Shown here piece by piece: positions 39,316 through 51,316 of a stretch of 64,000 nucleotides of DNA (position 1 is its first letter; the number at the start of each line of letters is the position of its first letter). The notes beneath the pieces are model-generated. The model was not told the DNA's origin. It saw nothing but the letters and a program-made list of their open reading frames with translations, and did not search any database. A program made the translations under genes and the position numbers. The stretch covers positions 1,736,001-1,800,000 of the forward strand of contig CP103021.1 in the NCBI GenBank assembly GCA_024752435.1, in the 5' to 3' direction. This DNA is from Allantophomopsis cytisporea (Eukaryota > Ascomycota > Leotiomycetes > Phacidiales > Phacidiaceae).

Positions 39316-42300
39316 ATGGCGGAGGTCAACGGCAATGGTGTGCCACACACAAATGGTACTGTACCACAGGTTAATGGCCACACCTCCTACGCAGCAAAGC
39401 ACAACCTCGCAGACCACTTCATCGGCGGTAACAAGCTGGAGAATGCGGCTGCCGGCCCAGTAAAGGACTTCGTGGCCGCTCACGATGGTCACACTGTCAT
39501 TACAAATGTGAGTTTTCTTGCCTTCCGCTCCTCCGTCACTTTTTTTTTGGTTGGGGTAAATACAAAGAGAGTTCCCGCAAGCTGACCTGGTAACTCCCCT
39601 ACGCGCAGGTTCTCATCGCCAACAACGGTATTGCAGCCGTCAAAGAAATTCGATCGGTACGAAAATGGGCCTACGAAACTTTTGGCGACGAGCGGGCGAT
39701 TCAATTCACGGTCATGGCCACCCCGGAGGATTTGCAGGCCAACGCGGATTACATTCGAATGGCTGATCAATATGTTGAGGTTCCTGGTGGAACCAACAAC
39801 AACAACTATGCCAACGTCGAATTGATCGTGGATGTGGCTGAGCGAATGAACGTACACGCTGTCTGGGCAGGATGGTGAGTTTTATTGCCTCCCACACTGA
39901 ATTGCAATCGCCCCAGGATCAGTTACTAATTTTGAGAAGGGGACATGCTTCAGAGAACCCAAAGCTTCCAGAGTCTTTGGCGGCTTCGCCGAAAAAGATT
40001 GTCTTCATTGGTCCTCCAGGATCTGCCATGCGATCGCTCGGTGACAAAATTTCCTCCACAATCGTTGCACAACACGCCAATGTTCCATGTATTCCATGGT
40101 CCGGTACTGGTGTCGATACCGTCCACGTCGATGACGGCGGATTGGTCACCGTTGACGACCACATTTATATGAAGGGATGTGTAACTTCGTGGGAGGAGGG
40201 TCTTGAGAAGGCCAAGGAAATTGGTTTCCCAGTCATGATCAAGGCCTCTGAGGGTGGTGGTGGAAAGGGTATCCGCAAGGCCGAGAAGGAGGAGGGCTTT
40301 GAAGCTCTTTACAAGGCGGCGGCCAGCGAAATCCCAGGATCCCCAATTTTCATCATGAAGCTTGCAGGCAATGCTAGACATTTGGAAGTTCAATTACTTG
40401 CTGATGAGTACGGAAACAACATTTCTCTCTTCGGTAGAGATTGTTCCGTTCAACGAAGACATCAGAAGATTATTGAAGAGGCACCAGTCACAATTGCAAA
40501 GCAGGAGACTTTCCAGGCCATGGAGAAGGCTGCTGTGCGATTGGGACGTCTCGTGGGTTACGTCTCTGCCGGTACCGTCGAGTACTTGTACTCCCACTCT
40601 GAGGATAAATTCTACTTCTTGGAATTGAACCCCAGATTGCAGGTCGAACATCCAACCACCGAAATGGTGTCTGGTGTTAACTTGCCAGCTGCGCAACTTC
40701 AAATCGCCATGGGTCTTCCATTGCACCGAATTCGTGATATCCGACTTCTCTACGGCGCCGATCCCCAAAATTCCTCCGAAATTGACTTCGATTTCTCTGA
40801 TGAGAACAGCACCCAGACTCAGCGCAGACCAACTCCAAAGGGCCACACCACCGCTTGCCGTATCACATCTGAAGATCCTGGAGAGGGCTTCAAGCCTTCC
40901 AGTGGTATGATGCACGAATTGAACTTCCGCAGTAGTTCAAACGTGTGGGGTTATTTCTCCGTCGGTACACAGGGTGGTATTCACAGCTTCTCTGATTCTC
41001 AATTCGGTCACATTTTCGCCTATGGTGAGAACAGATCCGCATCGAGAAAGCACATGGTTGTGGCCTTGAAGGAATTGAGCATTCGTGGTGACTTCAGAAC
41101 TACCGTCGAGTACTTGATTAAGCTTCTTGAGACTCCTGCTTTCGAGGATAACACCATCACTACTGGTTGGTTGGATGAGCTCATCACAAACAAGCTTACC
41201 GCTGAGCGTCCAGATCCAATGCTCGCTGTTGTTTGTGGTGCTGTTTGCAAAGCGCACATCGCCAGTGAGGGCTGTATTAATGAGTACAAGACAAGCTTGG
41301 AGAAGGGTCAGGTTCCTTCAAAGGATATTTTGAAGACCGTCTTCCCAATCGACTTCATCTACGAGGGCTACAGATACAAGTTCACTGCTACCCGTTCCAG
41401 CTTGGACAGCTACCACCTCTTCATCAACGGTTCAAAGTGCTCGGTTGGTGTTCGTGCTTTGAGCGATGGTGGTCTTCTTGTTCTTCTCAACGGACGCTCC
41501 CACAACCTCTACTGGAAGGAAGAAGTTGGTGCTACTAGATTGAGCGTTGATAGCAAGACCTGTTTGCTCGAGCAGGAGAACGACCCAACTCAATTGCGAA
41601 CTCCATCTCCAGGAAAGCTTGTCAAGTTCACCGTCGAGAACGGAGAGCACATCAAGGCCGGTCAGCCGTTCGCTGAAGTCGAGGTCATGAAGATGTACAT
41701 GCCACTTCTTGCTGCAGAAGACGGTATTGTGCAGTTCATCAAGCAGCCAGGAGCTACTCTTGAGGCTGGTGACATTCTCGGTATACTCGCTCTTGATGAC
41801 CCATCTAGAGTCAAGCACGCCCAGCCTTTCCTTGGTCAGCTTCCAGATCTCGGACCACCACAGGTTGTTGGTACCAAGCCAGCCCAGCGCTTCCTTCTCC
41901 TTCACACTATTCTCAAGAATATCCTCAACGGTTTCGACAACCAGGTCATCATGCAATCTACCTTGAAGGAGCTCATTGAGGTCTTGCGCGACCCAGAATT
42001 GCCATACGGTGAATTCAACGCTCAATTCTCTGCCCTCCACGCTAGAATGCCACAGAAGCTTGACGCAACCTTCACCCAGATTGTTGACCGTGCGAGATCT
42101 CGCAAGGCTGAGTTCCCGGCTAAGAACCTCTCTAAGGCGCTTCATAAGTTCCTCGAAGAAAACGTCGCTCCTGCTGATGTTGATCTTCTTAAGGCTGCTT
42201 TGTTGCCATTGACTGAAGTAATTGACCGCTACGCCGATGGCCAGAAGGTTCATGAGTTCAACGTCTTCTCCGGCCTCCTGGAGCAGTACGCCTCCATCGA

Positions 42301-45300
42301 GCGTCTCTTCTCCGGAAGATCGTCCCGTGATGAGGAAGTCATTCTTAAGCTCAGAGATGAGAACAAGGACAACATCATGGTTGTTGTGCAGACCGTTTTG
42401 TCCCACAGCAGAATTGGTGCCAAGAACAACCTCATCCTTGCCATCTTGGATGAGTACAGACCAAACAAGCCAAATGCTGGCAACGTCGCCAAGTACTTCC
42501 GTCCAGCTCTTCGCAGCTTGACTGATCTCGAGTCCAGACAGACTGCTAAGGTTGCCTTGAAGGCCAGAGAGGTTCTCATTCAGTGTGCTCTTCCATCTCT
42601 CGAGGAGCGTGCTTCCCAGATGGAGCACATTCTTCGCTCATCCGTTGTTGAGTCTAGATACGGTGAGACCGGTTGGGATCACAGAGAGCCAGATCTTGAG
42701 ATCTTGAAGGAGGTCGTTGACTCCAAGTACACTGTCTTCGATGTCTTGCCAATCTTCTTCGGTCACCAGGACCCATGGGTCTCTTTGGCTGCTCTTGAAG
42801 TCTACATCAGACGTGCATACCGTGCCTACACCCTTAAGGCTATTGAGTATCACAACGAGTCCTCTGAGCCACCTTTCATCGTCTCTTGGGACTTTGTTCT
42901 CCGTAAGGTTGGTCAGTCTGAATTCGGCATGCCAGTTCAGTCTTCTGCTCCATCCACTCCAGCCACCCCATCCATTGAAGGAAACCCATTCAAGCGTATC
43001 AGCTCCATCAGTGATATGTCTTACCTCGTCAACGCTACCGAGGCCGAGCCAATGAGAAAGGGTGTTATTGTTCCAGTGCAATACCTGGACGAGGCTGAGG
43101 AGTACTTGATGCGCGCTCTTGAGGTCTTCCCATTGGTTGGATCTAAGAAGGGACGCACTGCAAGCAACGGATTGATTCCAGAGCTTGGTGGAAAGCGCAA
43201 GCCTACCGCTCCAAGAATCGAGAGCAGCGATGAGCTCACTGGCGTCTGCAACGTCGCCATTCGTGACTCTGAGCACACTGATGACAACGAGACTCTTGCT
43301 AGAATCAACGCTATTGTCGCTGAGTACAAGGAGGAGCTTCTCGCCCGCCGTGTCCGCAGACTTACATTCATCTGTGGCCACAAGGATGGAGCTTACCCAG
43401 GCTACTTCACCTTCAGAGGTCCCGCCTACGAGGAGGATGATAGCATCCGTCACATCGAGCCGGCCTTGGCCTTCCAGCTTGAGCTCGGAAGATTGTCCAA
43501 GTTCCGCATCAAGCCAGTTTTCACTGAGAACCGCAACATTCACGTTTACGAGGCTGTTGGCAAGGACGTTGAGAGCGACAAGCGCTACTTCACACGCGCT
43601 GTCGTCAGACCAGGTAGACTGCGTGATGAGATCCCAACTGCTGAGTACTTGATCTCTGAGGCTGATCGCTTGATGAACGATATCCTTGATGCTCTGGAGA
43701 TTATTGGCAACAACAACTCCGATCTCAACCACATCTTCATCAACTTCTCCCCAGTCTTCCCACTTCAGCCACAAGAGGTTGAGGCAGCCCTTGCTGGTTT
43801 CCTTGAGCGCTTCGGTCGTCGTGCTTGGCGCCTTCGTGTTACTGGTGCTGAGATTCGCATCATTTGCACCGACCCAGCTACTGGCATGCCATACCCTCTC
43901 CGTGTTGTCGTTACCAACACTTCCGGATACGTCATCCAGGTTGAGCTCTACGCCGAGCGCAAGTCTGAGAAGGGTGGCGAGTGGGTCTTCCAGAGCATTG
44001 GTGGTACCACCAAGATTGGTCAGATGCACTTGAGACCAGTCTCCAGCCCGTACCCAACAAAGGAGTGGTTGCAGCCAAAGCGTTACAAGGCTCATCTTAT
44101 GGGTACGCAGTACGTCTACGATTTCCCAGAGCTCTTCCGCCAGGCCATCCAGAACAGCTGGGTCAAGGCTGTCGGAAAGCACTCTCAGTTGGCAGACAAG
44201 CAGCCACCTACTGGCGAGTGCATTGACTACAGTGAATTGGTTCTCGATGACCAGGACAACCTTGCCGAGGTCTCCCGTGAACCAGGAACCAACACTCACG
44301 GTATGGTCGGATGGCTCATTACTGCTCGCACCCCAGAATACCCACGCGGTCGCAAGTTCATCATTGTTGCCAACGACATCACCTTCAGAATTGGATCCTT
44401 CGGACCTAAGGAAGATCACTTCTTCCACAAGTGCACTGAGCTTGCTCGTAAGATGGGTATCCCACGTATCTACTTGTCTGCTAACTCTGGTGCTCGCATT
44501 GGTATGGCCGATGAGCTCATTCCACACTTCAACGTTGCCTGGAATGACCCAGGGAAGCCAGAGGCTGGTTTCAAGTACTTGTACTTGACCCCTGCCGCCA
44601 AGGCTCGTTTCGAGGATGGCAAGACTCGTGATGTTATTACTGAAGAGGTCATTGAGGACGGCGAGACTCGTCACAAGATCACCACCATTGTTGGTGCTGA
44701 GGATGGCCTCGGTGTTGAGTGTCTTAAGGGTTCTGGTTTGATTGCCGGTGCAACCAGCAGAGCTTACGAAGACATCTTCACCATCACCCTTGTTACCTGC
44801 CGTTCCGTTGGTATTGGTGCTTACCTTGTCCGTCTTGGTCAACGTGCTATCCAGATTGAGGGTCAGCCAATCATCCTTACTGGTGCTCCAGCCATCAACA
44901 AGCTTCTTGGTCGTGAGGTTTACACTTCCAACTTGCAACTCGGTGGTACCCAGATCATGTACAAGAACGGTGTTTCCCACATGACTGCCAACAACGATTT
45001 CGAGGGTGTCTCCAAGATTGTCGAGTGGATGGCTTACGTTCCTGACAAGCGCAACAACCCTCTTCCAATCGGCCCAGCTGTTGATACTTGGGATCGTGAT
45101 ATCACTTTCTTCCCACCTGGAAAGGGAGTTGCTTATGATGTCAGACATCTTATTGCTGGTACTGAGGATGATGAGGGCTTCCAGTCTGGTCTCTTCGACA
45201 AGGACTCCTTTGTTGAGTCTCTTGGTGGTTGGGCTAAGACTGTCGTCGTTGGTCGTGCTCGTCTTGGTGGTATTCCAATTGGTGTTATCGGTGTTGAGAC

Positions 45301-46368
45301 TCGCTCCGTCGAAAACATCACTCCAGCTGATCCAGCCAACCCAGATTCCACTGAGCAGATCAGCAACGAGGCTGGTGGTGTCTGGTACCCTAACTCCGCT
45401 TTCAAGACTGCTCAGGCTATCAAGGACTTCAACAATGGTGAGCAGTTGCCATTGATGATCCTTGCCAACTGGAGAGGTTTCTCTGGTGGTCAGCGTGATA
45501 TGTACAACGAGGTCTTGAAGTACGGTTCCTTCATCGTCGATGCCCTCGTCAAGTACGAGCAGCCAATCTTCGTCTACATTCCACCTTTCGGTGAACTTCG
45601 TGGTGGTTCCTGGGTATGTTTCTTCCTCACTCTGTTCATGAAGTTTGCTAATATTACTAGGTCGTTGTTGATCCAACCATCAACCCAGAGTGCATGGAAA
45701 TGTACGCTGACGAAGATGCCCGTGGAGGTGTCCTTGAACCAGAAGGTATCGTGGGTATCAAGTACCGTAAGGAGAAGCAACTCGAGACCATGGCCCGTCT
45801 CGATGCCACCTATGGTGATCTCCGCCGCCAGCTTGCTGACAAGTCCCTCACTACCGAGAAGCAAGCCGAGATCAAGGCCGCCATGACCGAACGTGAGAAC
45901 CTTCTCCTGCCAGTCTATAGCCAAGTCTCCCTTCAGTTCGCGGATCTCCACGACCGCGCCGGCCGCATGAAGGCCAAGAACGTCATCCGCCAGTCCCTTA
46001 AGTGGAAGGAGGCCCGTCGCTTCTTCTACTGGCGTGTGCGCCGTCGTTTGAATGAGGAGTACATCATCAAGCGCATGCTGTCTGCCACCAAGACTGCCAA
46101 CCGTGCTTCCTGCCTCGCTACTCTTGAGGCATGGACTGGCGTTGGTGACTTCAGCAACGCAGATCGCGATGTCGCTATGTGGTACGAGGAGAACAGAAAG
46201 CTTGTTCACGAGAAGGTCGAGGCGCTTAAGGGCGAGGGTGTTGCCTTTGATGTCGCGGCTCTTATCAGAGGCGCTGGTGTCAGTGGTCTTAAGGGCGTGA
46301 GAGACGTCCTCGATATGCTTCCTGTTGAGGAGAGGGAAGAAGCTCTTAGATTCTTGGGCGCCAAGTGA
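39316..46368 (+). CDS. ACC1: Acetyl-CoA carboxylase, multidomain
   Basis: Four exons: 39316-39507, 39609-39874, 39940-45613 and 45661-46368, 2279 residues, the normal size of fungal ACC. The enzyme makes malonyl-CoA from acetyl-CoA, bicarbonate and ATP, the committed step of fatty acid synthesis in the cytosol. In order: biotin carboxylase (about 55-560, with NVLIANNGIAAVKEIRS, the Gly-rich ATP loop GGGGKGIRKAE and FLELNPRLQVEHP), biotin carrier domain with the biotinylated Lys737 in EVMKM, the central regulatory region, and the carboxyltransferase halves (about 1500-2200, with SGARIGMADE and GGTQIMYKNG). FKRISSISDM (1170-1179) fits the Snf1/AMPK consensus and aligns with yeast Ser1157, so Ser1175 is a probable inhibitory phosphosite. 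The ATG has an A at -3 and G at +4. Codon bias is strong, as in highly expressed genes. Confidence 0.98.
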
Positions 46369-46629
46369 AGGTTCGAGGAGGCGGTGGATGAGATTCAGGT
46401 TTTAGAGAAAAGGGACGTGAAGATAGAGGTGGAAGCGGAGGAGATTATCATTGGAGATAATGGGGATACCAGTGTCTGTGAAAAAGAAGATGAAGAGAAA
46501 GTCGAGGACATGCGAGATGTACCCTCCAGAGGAGGACTCTCGCTGCCTATAATTGTTCTATTGCTGGGCATTGTTTCTACCGGACTTGTTTCTCTGGGTA
46601 AAGACATATGGAGAGGGTGTCTTGATTGA
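46369..46629 (+). other. In-frame open extension after the ACC1 stop, with membrane segment
   Basis: Immediately after the ACC1 TGA, the same frame stays open for 86 codons to TGA at 46627. The encoded stretch is strongly acidic, then carries SLPIIVLLLGIVSTGLVSLG, a good transmembrane helix, followed by Lys/Arg and four closing residues, the layout of a tail anchor. It has no usable ATG near its start. It could be translated by stop-codon readthrough, or by use of a 48-nt GT-AG pair (46365-46412) that would remove the stop in frame. It may also be an ordinary 3' untranslated region. Confidence 0.35.
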
Positions 46630-46631
46630 TT

Positions 46632-46662
46632 AATGCTGATGCTTCTGATGCTTCTGATGCTT
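46632..46662. repeat. Short tandem 9-bp repeat (TGATGCTTC)
   Basis: About three copies of a nine-base unit in the ACC1 3' flank. No function inferred. Confidence 0.6.
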
Positions 46663-47213
46663 TATGGTACAAAGGATTGGGATTGGGATGGGGTGTATTG
46701 TTTATTATTCATTTTTTTTTTCTCTTTCAATTTTCCTTGTTTTTAGGATTTGGGAAGACTTGTTGTATTGCTAGTATAGAATTATAGTTTTGTTTTGGAT
46801 TTTTGGGTCTTGAGGGTTGTGAATATGATGATTTTGATGTGATGATGTATGATGATTTGAAAGTTGGGGCATTGGATGTTCTGATGGATCGGGTTGCTTG
46901 TGAAGTCGTGATGATTGGACGGTCTTTGGTTTATGTGGTCTTTGGTTTATGTGGGCCATTCGTCCTCTCTAAGGACGATGATGTTACACGTCATTCGAAT
47001 TAAGTACATATGGTTGAGCAAAATTATTGAAAATCCTGGAATATGTTTGTGTTAGCTGGGTTTAGATGAATAATTTCCGCGAGTACAAAATTTTACAAAA
47101 TATTATGCCAAAACTCTACTTCCGCATAGAGAAAATGTGACATAGGCTTCAGCAGTAAGTCACCATCGCTCTCAAGATATCCGGCATTTTTGATGTTGGA
47201 CTACTACAATTAG

Positions 47214-48026
47214 TTAGTAATTGTCGACCCAATACTCTATCCCCTCAGGTTCCGCTTCTATCTCTGTCTCATCACTCCTCCTCACAATCTCCTTCACTCT
47301 CTTCCTGATACATTCCTTGACATCGACGCTCGATGCTGGAAAACACCTCTCTACCCATGATCGGACCATCTCGGGCGAAACGAATAATGGCCCATCAATT
47401 GGGACGCAGGAGACTTGCAAGGGAGTTGTTTTTACGGGAGTGAGTACCACGCATACTCCAATCACATGGTTGTTCATTGCAAGCTCTGAGCTCGCGAATC
47501 CGTAAACGAGGAAGAGTATCTCGAGGGAGGTTACGAGACCAACTGTGTTGATTGTTAATGCCCTGGGAGATCAGTCACTGTAATTGTCATTGCCCAAGAG
47601 CAGATGATAGGGATTGGGAAATCGGCTCTAGTGTGTAACTCACTCGACTGATTTTGAGATCATCTCCCCCTTTCCCATAGTTATCATCTCTGTTATGTGC
47701 TGGACCCCTAGATCTCCAAGCCCTGTGGCTATACAGCCTGAGCTGAAATCCCTGACCGAGTCTCGAATTGTAGCTTCGAGGTTGGGCGTGAGTTGATGCA
47801 TGTAGGTGAAGGTATTTTGTATTTGAGACTCCACGCTTCAGAAGTTAGCTTGGTTCATTCTCAATTCGTATAAGGAGAAGCAATGAATGAGATGGAATGC
47901 GCCGTACGAGATTTGAGCTGTGAAAAGGGATATCTGATCGTTGAAGCTGTGTTGGACCAGAGCAATTGCCTCAGAAGAGACGGTAGTCTTCTCTGATTTC
48001 CGGAGAGTCGTTAAGGGGTTTCCCAT
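47214..48026 (-). CDS. Hypothetical protein with one or two membrane segments
   Basis: Three exons on the minus strand, 48026-47908, 47835-47644 and 47562-47214, with introns of 72 and 81 nt. The first intron has a GTACGG donor and an AGCTAAC branch site; phases agree and give 219 residues. The N-terminal half is polar with amphipathic helices (EAIALVQHSFNDQISLF), the middle contains a hydrophobic region (VGLVTSLEILFLVYGFA and a second one beginning HVIGVCVVL) and the C-terminus is acidic. I recognise no family. It converges with ACC1. Confidence 0.55.
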
Positions 48027-48613
48027 GATGGAATTTGAGTCCTTTTGAAATGTCTGTCAAGCTGTTGGAAGATCCGCACTGAAGGAAGGTAGTTCTGGAG
48101 ATCTGTGACGTGCTCGTTCGGTAGACATGTCAATTTGGCCAAGGACTTTGACGATGAAAAGATATGAGAAGATGGGTCTGTTTGTATGACATAAATCTGT
48201 AAGCTTCCATTGTCGTGATTCTCAGCTGCTGAGGAAGTGTTTGGATAGGCTCGTTTTGTTTACGATGTGCGGAGAGTGGAAGGCTTCTTTTAAGTTTCGA
48301 CGCTTGCGGGGTGCGGAGTGGAAGCTTGGCTGAATCTGGGTATTGGACATGTGTGCACTGAACAACGTACTTCACGAAAAGAGCTTCTGTATTGAATAAA
48401 AGAGCTTGATTAAGATTGTTATTTATTTGCCAGTTTTCTGTCTGACATGTTATGTAAAGAACTATGAGGTTATTACCAGCAATTACATTACTTTAATTTA
48501 CCTACAACTATTAATGCTATGCCTAATTAATAAAAGTATATATATATTTCTGTTCAATCATATAGCACAAGTGGTCTTTATAATTCCTCTTGTCTACAGT
48601 TTGTCGCTTCAGC

Positions 48614-49577
48614 CATGACTTCGAAGTACGCTGCAGCTCATGTGTCTCCAAAAGGTCCCGGCGATGCCCGTCCAACTGCTCTTCAAATCATCGAAGACGA
48701 GAAAGCTGAAAGCCAGCTGACTGGAAGGTTATTCTCATCACCGGTTACTCCTCAGGCATAGGCGTCGAGACAGCACGTACATTCTACAAGACCGGAACAA
48801 CTTTGTACCTTACAGCCCGTGATGTCGAGAAAGTCAAGATCGCATTGGAGGCTATTGTCGACAGTCCTCGTGTCTATCTCTTGAATTTAGGTTTGAGCTT
48901 GCTTGCGTCTGTTCGAACCTGTACAGAGGAGTTCAAGTCAAAGAGCAACCAGCTGAATATCCTGATCGAGAACGCTGGAGTAATGGCGTGTCCGGAAAGT
49001 CGAACAGTAGACAGTTTCGAAACACAGTGTGGAACCTACTACTTCTCATAGTTTCTCCTGTTTTATATGCTCAAGCCCACCCTATTAGCCTCCTCCACTC
49101 CTGACTTTTACTCTCGTGTGGGTATTGTTTGCTTCGAGCTCCCACCTTATATCGAGTGTCTACTTTGACAATATTACCTTAGAAGGAGAATATAAACCTT
49201 ACAAGGCATATGGTCAGAGCAAGACAGCTTGTATCTGGGCTGCCAACGAAATCGAGAGACATTACGGATCTAAAGGCCTGCACTCCTTGAGTCTGCACCC
49301 TGGTGGAATTAGGAATGAGCTACTGCGTCACGTTATAGCTGAGCAGCAAGCTGAGTAGGATGGAAGTGATGTCGTGGCAAATTACTGGAAGAGTCCGCAA
49401 CAAGGAGCAGCTACGACTGTCTAGGCAGCTGTAGCTAAAGAGCTGGAAGGGAAAGGAGGGAGATATCTGGGTAATCGCCATATTGCTGGACCGCATAACG
49501 AAGAGTTAGGTAGATATGCACCGGGATACGCCCCGTGGGCATATGATACGGAGGGGCTAAGAAGCTGTGGGCAATGA
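48614..49577 (+). pseudogene. Broken short-chain dehydrogenase/reductase
   Basis: The sequence begins MTSKYAAAHVSPKG and, after a one-base loss near 48725, continues in another frame with the SDR cofactor motif LITGYSSGIG, then LTARDVEK and IENAGVMACP. Around 49030-49135 at least two further indels and a stop are needed before the catalytic region YGQSKTA and HPGG are reached (from 49180). Two TAG codons near 49357 and 49422 stand where related proteins have Trp codons (inference from family memory), and coding similarity runs on to about 49577. The gene was probably a retinol-dehydrogenase-like SDR and is inactive. TGG-to-TAG changes are compatible with repeat-induced point mutation but too few to prove it. 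Confidence 0.8.
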
Positions 49578-50604
49578 GATTGGAGATGCTTAAGCTGGAC
49601 GATAATAGAACTAGGCAAGATATTTTCTGTTGTCGTATAGTAGAGTGGAGGATACAGATTTCTACAATGAACGTATCTATATCTACTTTATAGATAAGAA
49701 TATCTCGGAAGATGTGAAATTACAAATGAGATTTCTACCCATACGTGCAAACGATATATCTGCCAGTAATTTTATTCTTATTCTTATTACTACACTTGCA
49801 TCAGAAGCAGCCAAATTCTCCATAACTTCTTCAGTGTCATTTAGGTAATCATATTAGCAACCAAAATTAGTTAGTATTGTATGAAGAGCAGATAGACTAT
49901 TTTACATTATTCTCAAATTCATTTTTCAAACAAGTATCCAATCCATGTATCTTTCAGCGCTAAAACCACGATCAAAGTAGATATGAATTTAGTAAGAAAC
50001 CTGGTTCTAAGCCTTACGCATCTGCTAGAAGGTATGAGGTGGATTCTGTGCTACAAAGGTGCCTAAGTTCAAATTGTTCAGAAGAAGTAGGTCACTCATG
50101 TTTTTATGACTTGCATTTACTGACATACACGAGAAACTTAAAATTTTATGAGATTATTGAGTAATTGGTGAATCTTCCGAAGGAAGAACAATATTGATCT
50201 GTTTACCAAGCAGTATCTACCATCTCTGAGTATCAATAGGTGCGTGTAAGAGTGATATGCGGTCCTGAGCGAATGAATCGCGCCGAGAGAGATATACAAT
50301 CTCGGTAGCTGAATGTCACCGAAGAAGTGATATTGAAGGAACATATTTCTGAATGAATCTATCCAGACTAACAGTGATCTCATTACCCTTCAGCATGAAA
50401 GACCGATAGAGACACTACCGCCAACAACAACATACTGGAACCTATTGAAGAAGGAATACAATAGACAACTGTTGGCAAACATGTGGAGAATATATATATA
50501 CATATATACATATACGTCGAACCATCCTCCTCATCTCCAGCTGCTTCTCCAACATTTTAATGATAGTCTCCTCATACTCTCGTACCCCTAAGCTTAGCAG
50601 CATG

Positions 50605-50906
50605 TACCGCTTACAGGAATCTCCGTTCCAACTCCCTCGCAACGCAGCTTTTCAAGTGCCTTGCCATCTTCAGCCTCTATCTCCCCCTCACGGCTGCGTT
50701 GCCTAAGGGTCAGTCCTCGGAGGTCGATGCTACCTTCAGCTCTACCTAGGATGAAGATACTGAGAAGTGTCAGTCTATGGATGTCGATGCTGCGTTAAAT
50801 TTTCTCAGGATAAGAAGACAGATGTTGATGCCGCCTTCGGCTCTTCCTGGGATAAAAGGACTGAGAAGCGTTAGCTATGGAATGTCGATGCTATGTCGAT
50901 ATTGAA
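50605..50906 (+). pseudogene. Remnant of a secreted tandem-repeat protein (Kex2-processed-repeat-like)
   Basis: In one frame a signal-peptide-like stretch (FKCLAIFSLYLPLTAALP, 50653-50705) is followed by about three and a half repeats of a 20-residue unit (roughly 60 bases, starting at 50709, 50769, about 50820 and 50869). The consensus reads QSMDVDAAFGSSWDKKTEKR, ending in a Lys-Arg pair like a Kex2 cleavage site. The frame is broken: TAG replaces a Trp codon at 50747, TGT replaces an Arg codon before the second repeat, and an internal deletion shifts the frame between repeats two and three. A start codon in frame is not evident; a TACAG acceptor at 50616 suggests an upstream exon. Repeat precursors of this build give small secreted peptides or ribosomal cyclic peptides in fungi; no modifying enzymes lie nearby. 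Confidence 0.5.
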
Positions 50907-51316
50907 TTCCTGTGTTAACTTACTGAAAGGCCGTATTCTATACCGCATTCGACGTGTCGTTTGCGAACACCTTGCGTAGAATGAAAGGGTGGAGATTGCA
51001 AGGATGATTTGTAATGGTAATGTGGACAGATGACAAGGAACTAGTTTCGCACATTGAACAGAGAGGGGATGTTGAAGTCGTTGGTTTGTGTGTCAGGAGG
51101 AAAATATGGTCTCTTCTGACATATGACCATAGTATAGCTGCTACATGATTGCCATACGGTATATATCTCGAAGCGTGATGACAGTGCTTTTTATGCTTAC
51201 ATAAAAGACTCGTAAGAAATGATATCATAAATGATCCTAAAACTCCATTCCAACTCCGTTCCAGCTCCGTCTAACCAAAACACCGTCCATAGATACAAAC
51301 ACAAATTCCAGCCACC

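Noticed and set aside
41432..45676. Very long antisense open frames opposite ACC1 (1012 and 398 codons), and similar ones opposite ArgRS (457 codons) and the CE18 gene (503 codons).
   Set aside because: They mirror strongly codon-biased real genes, in which codons that would give antisense stops are avoided; the antisense products are low-complexity and show no motif.
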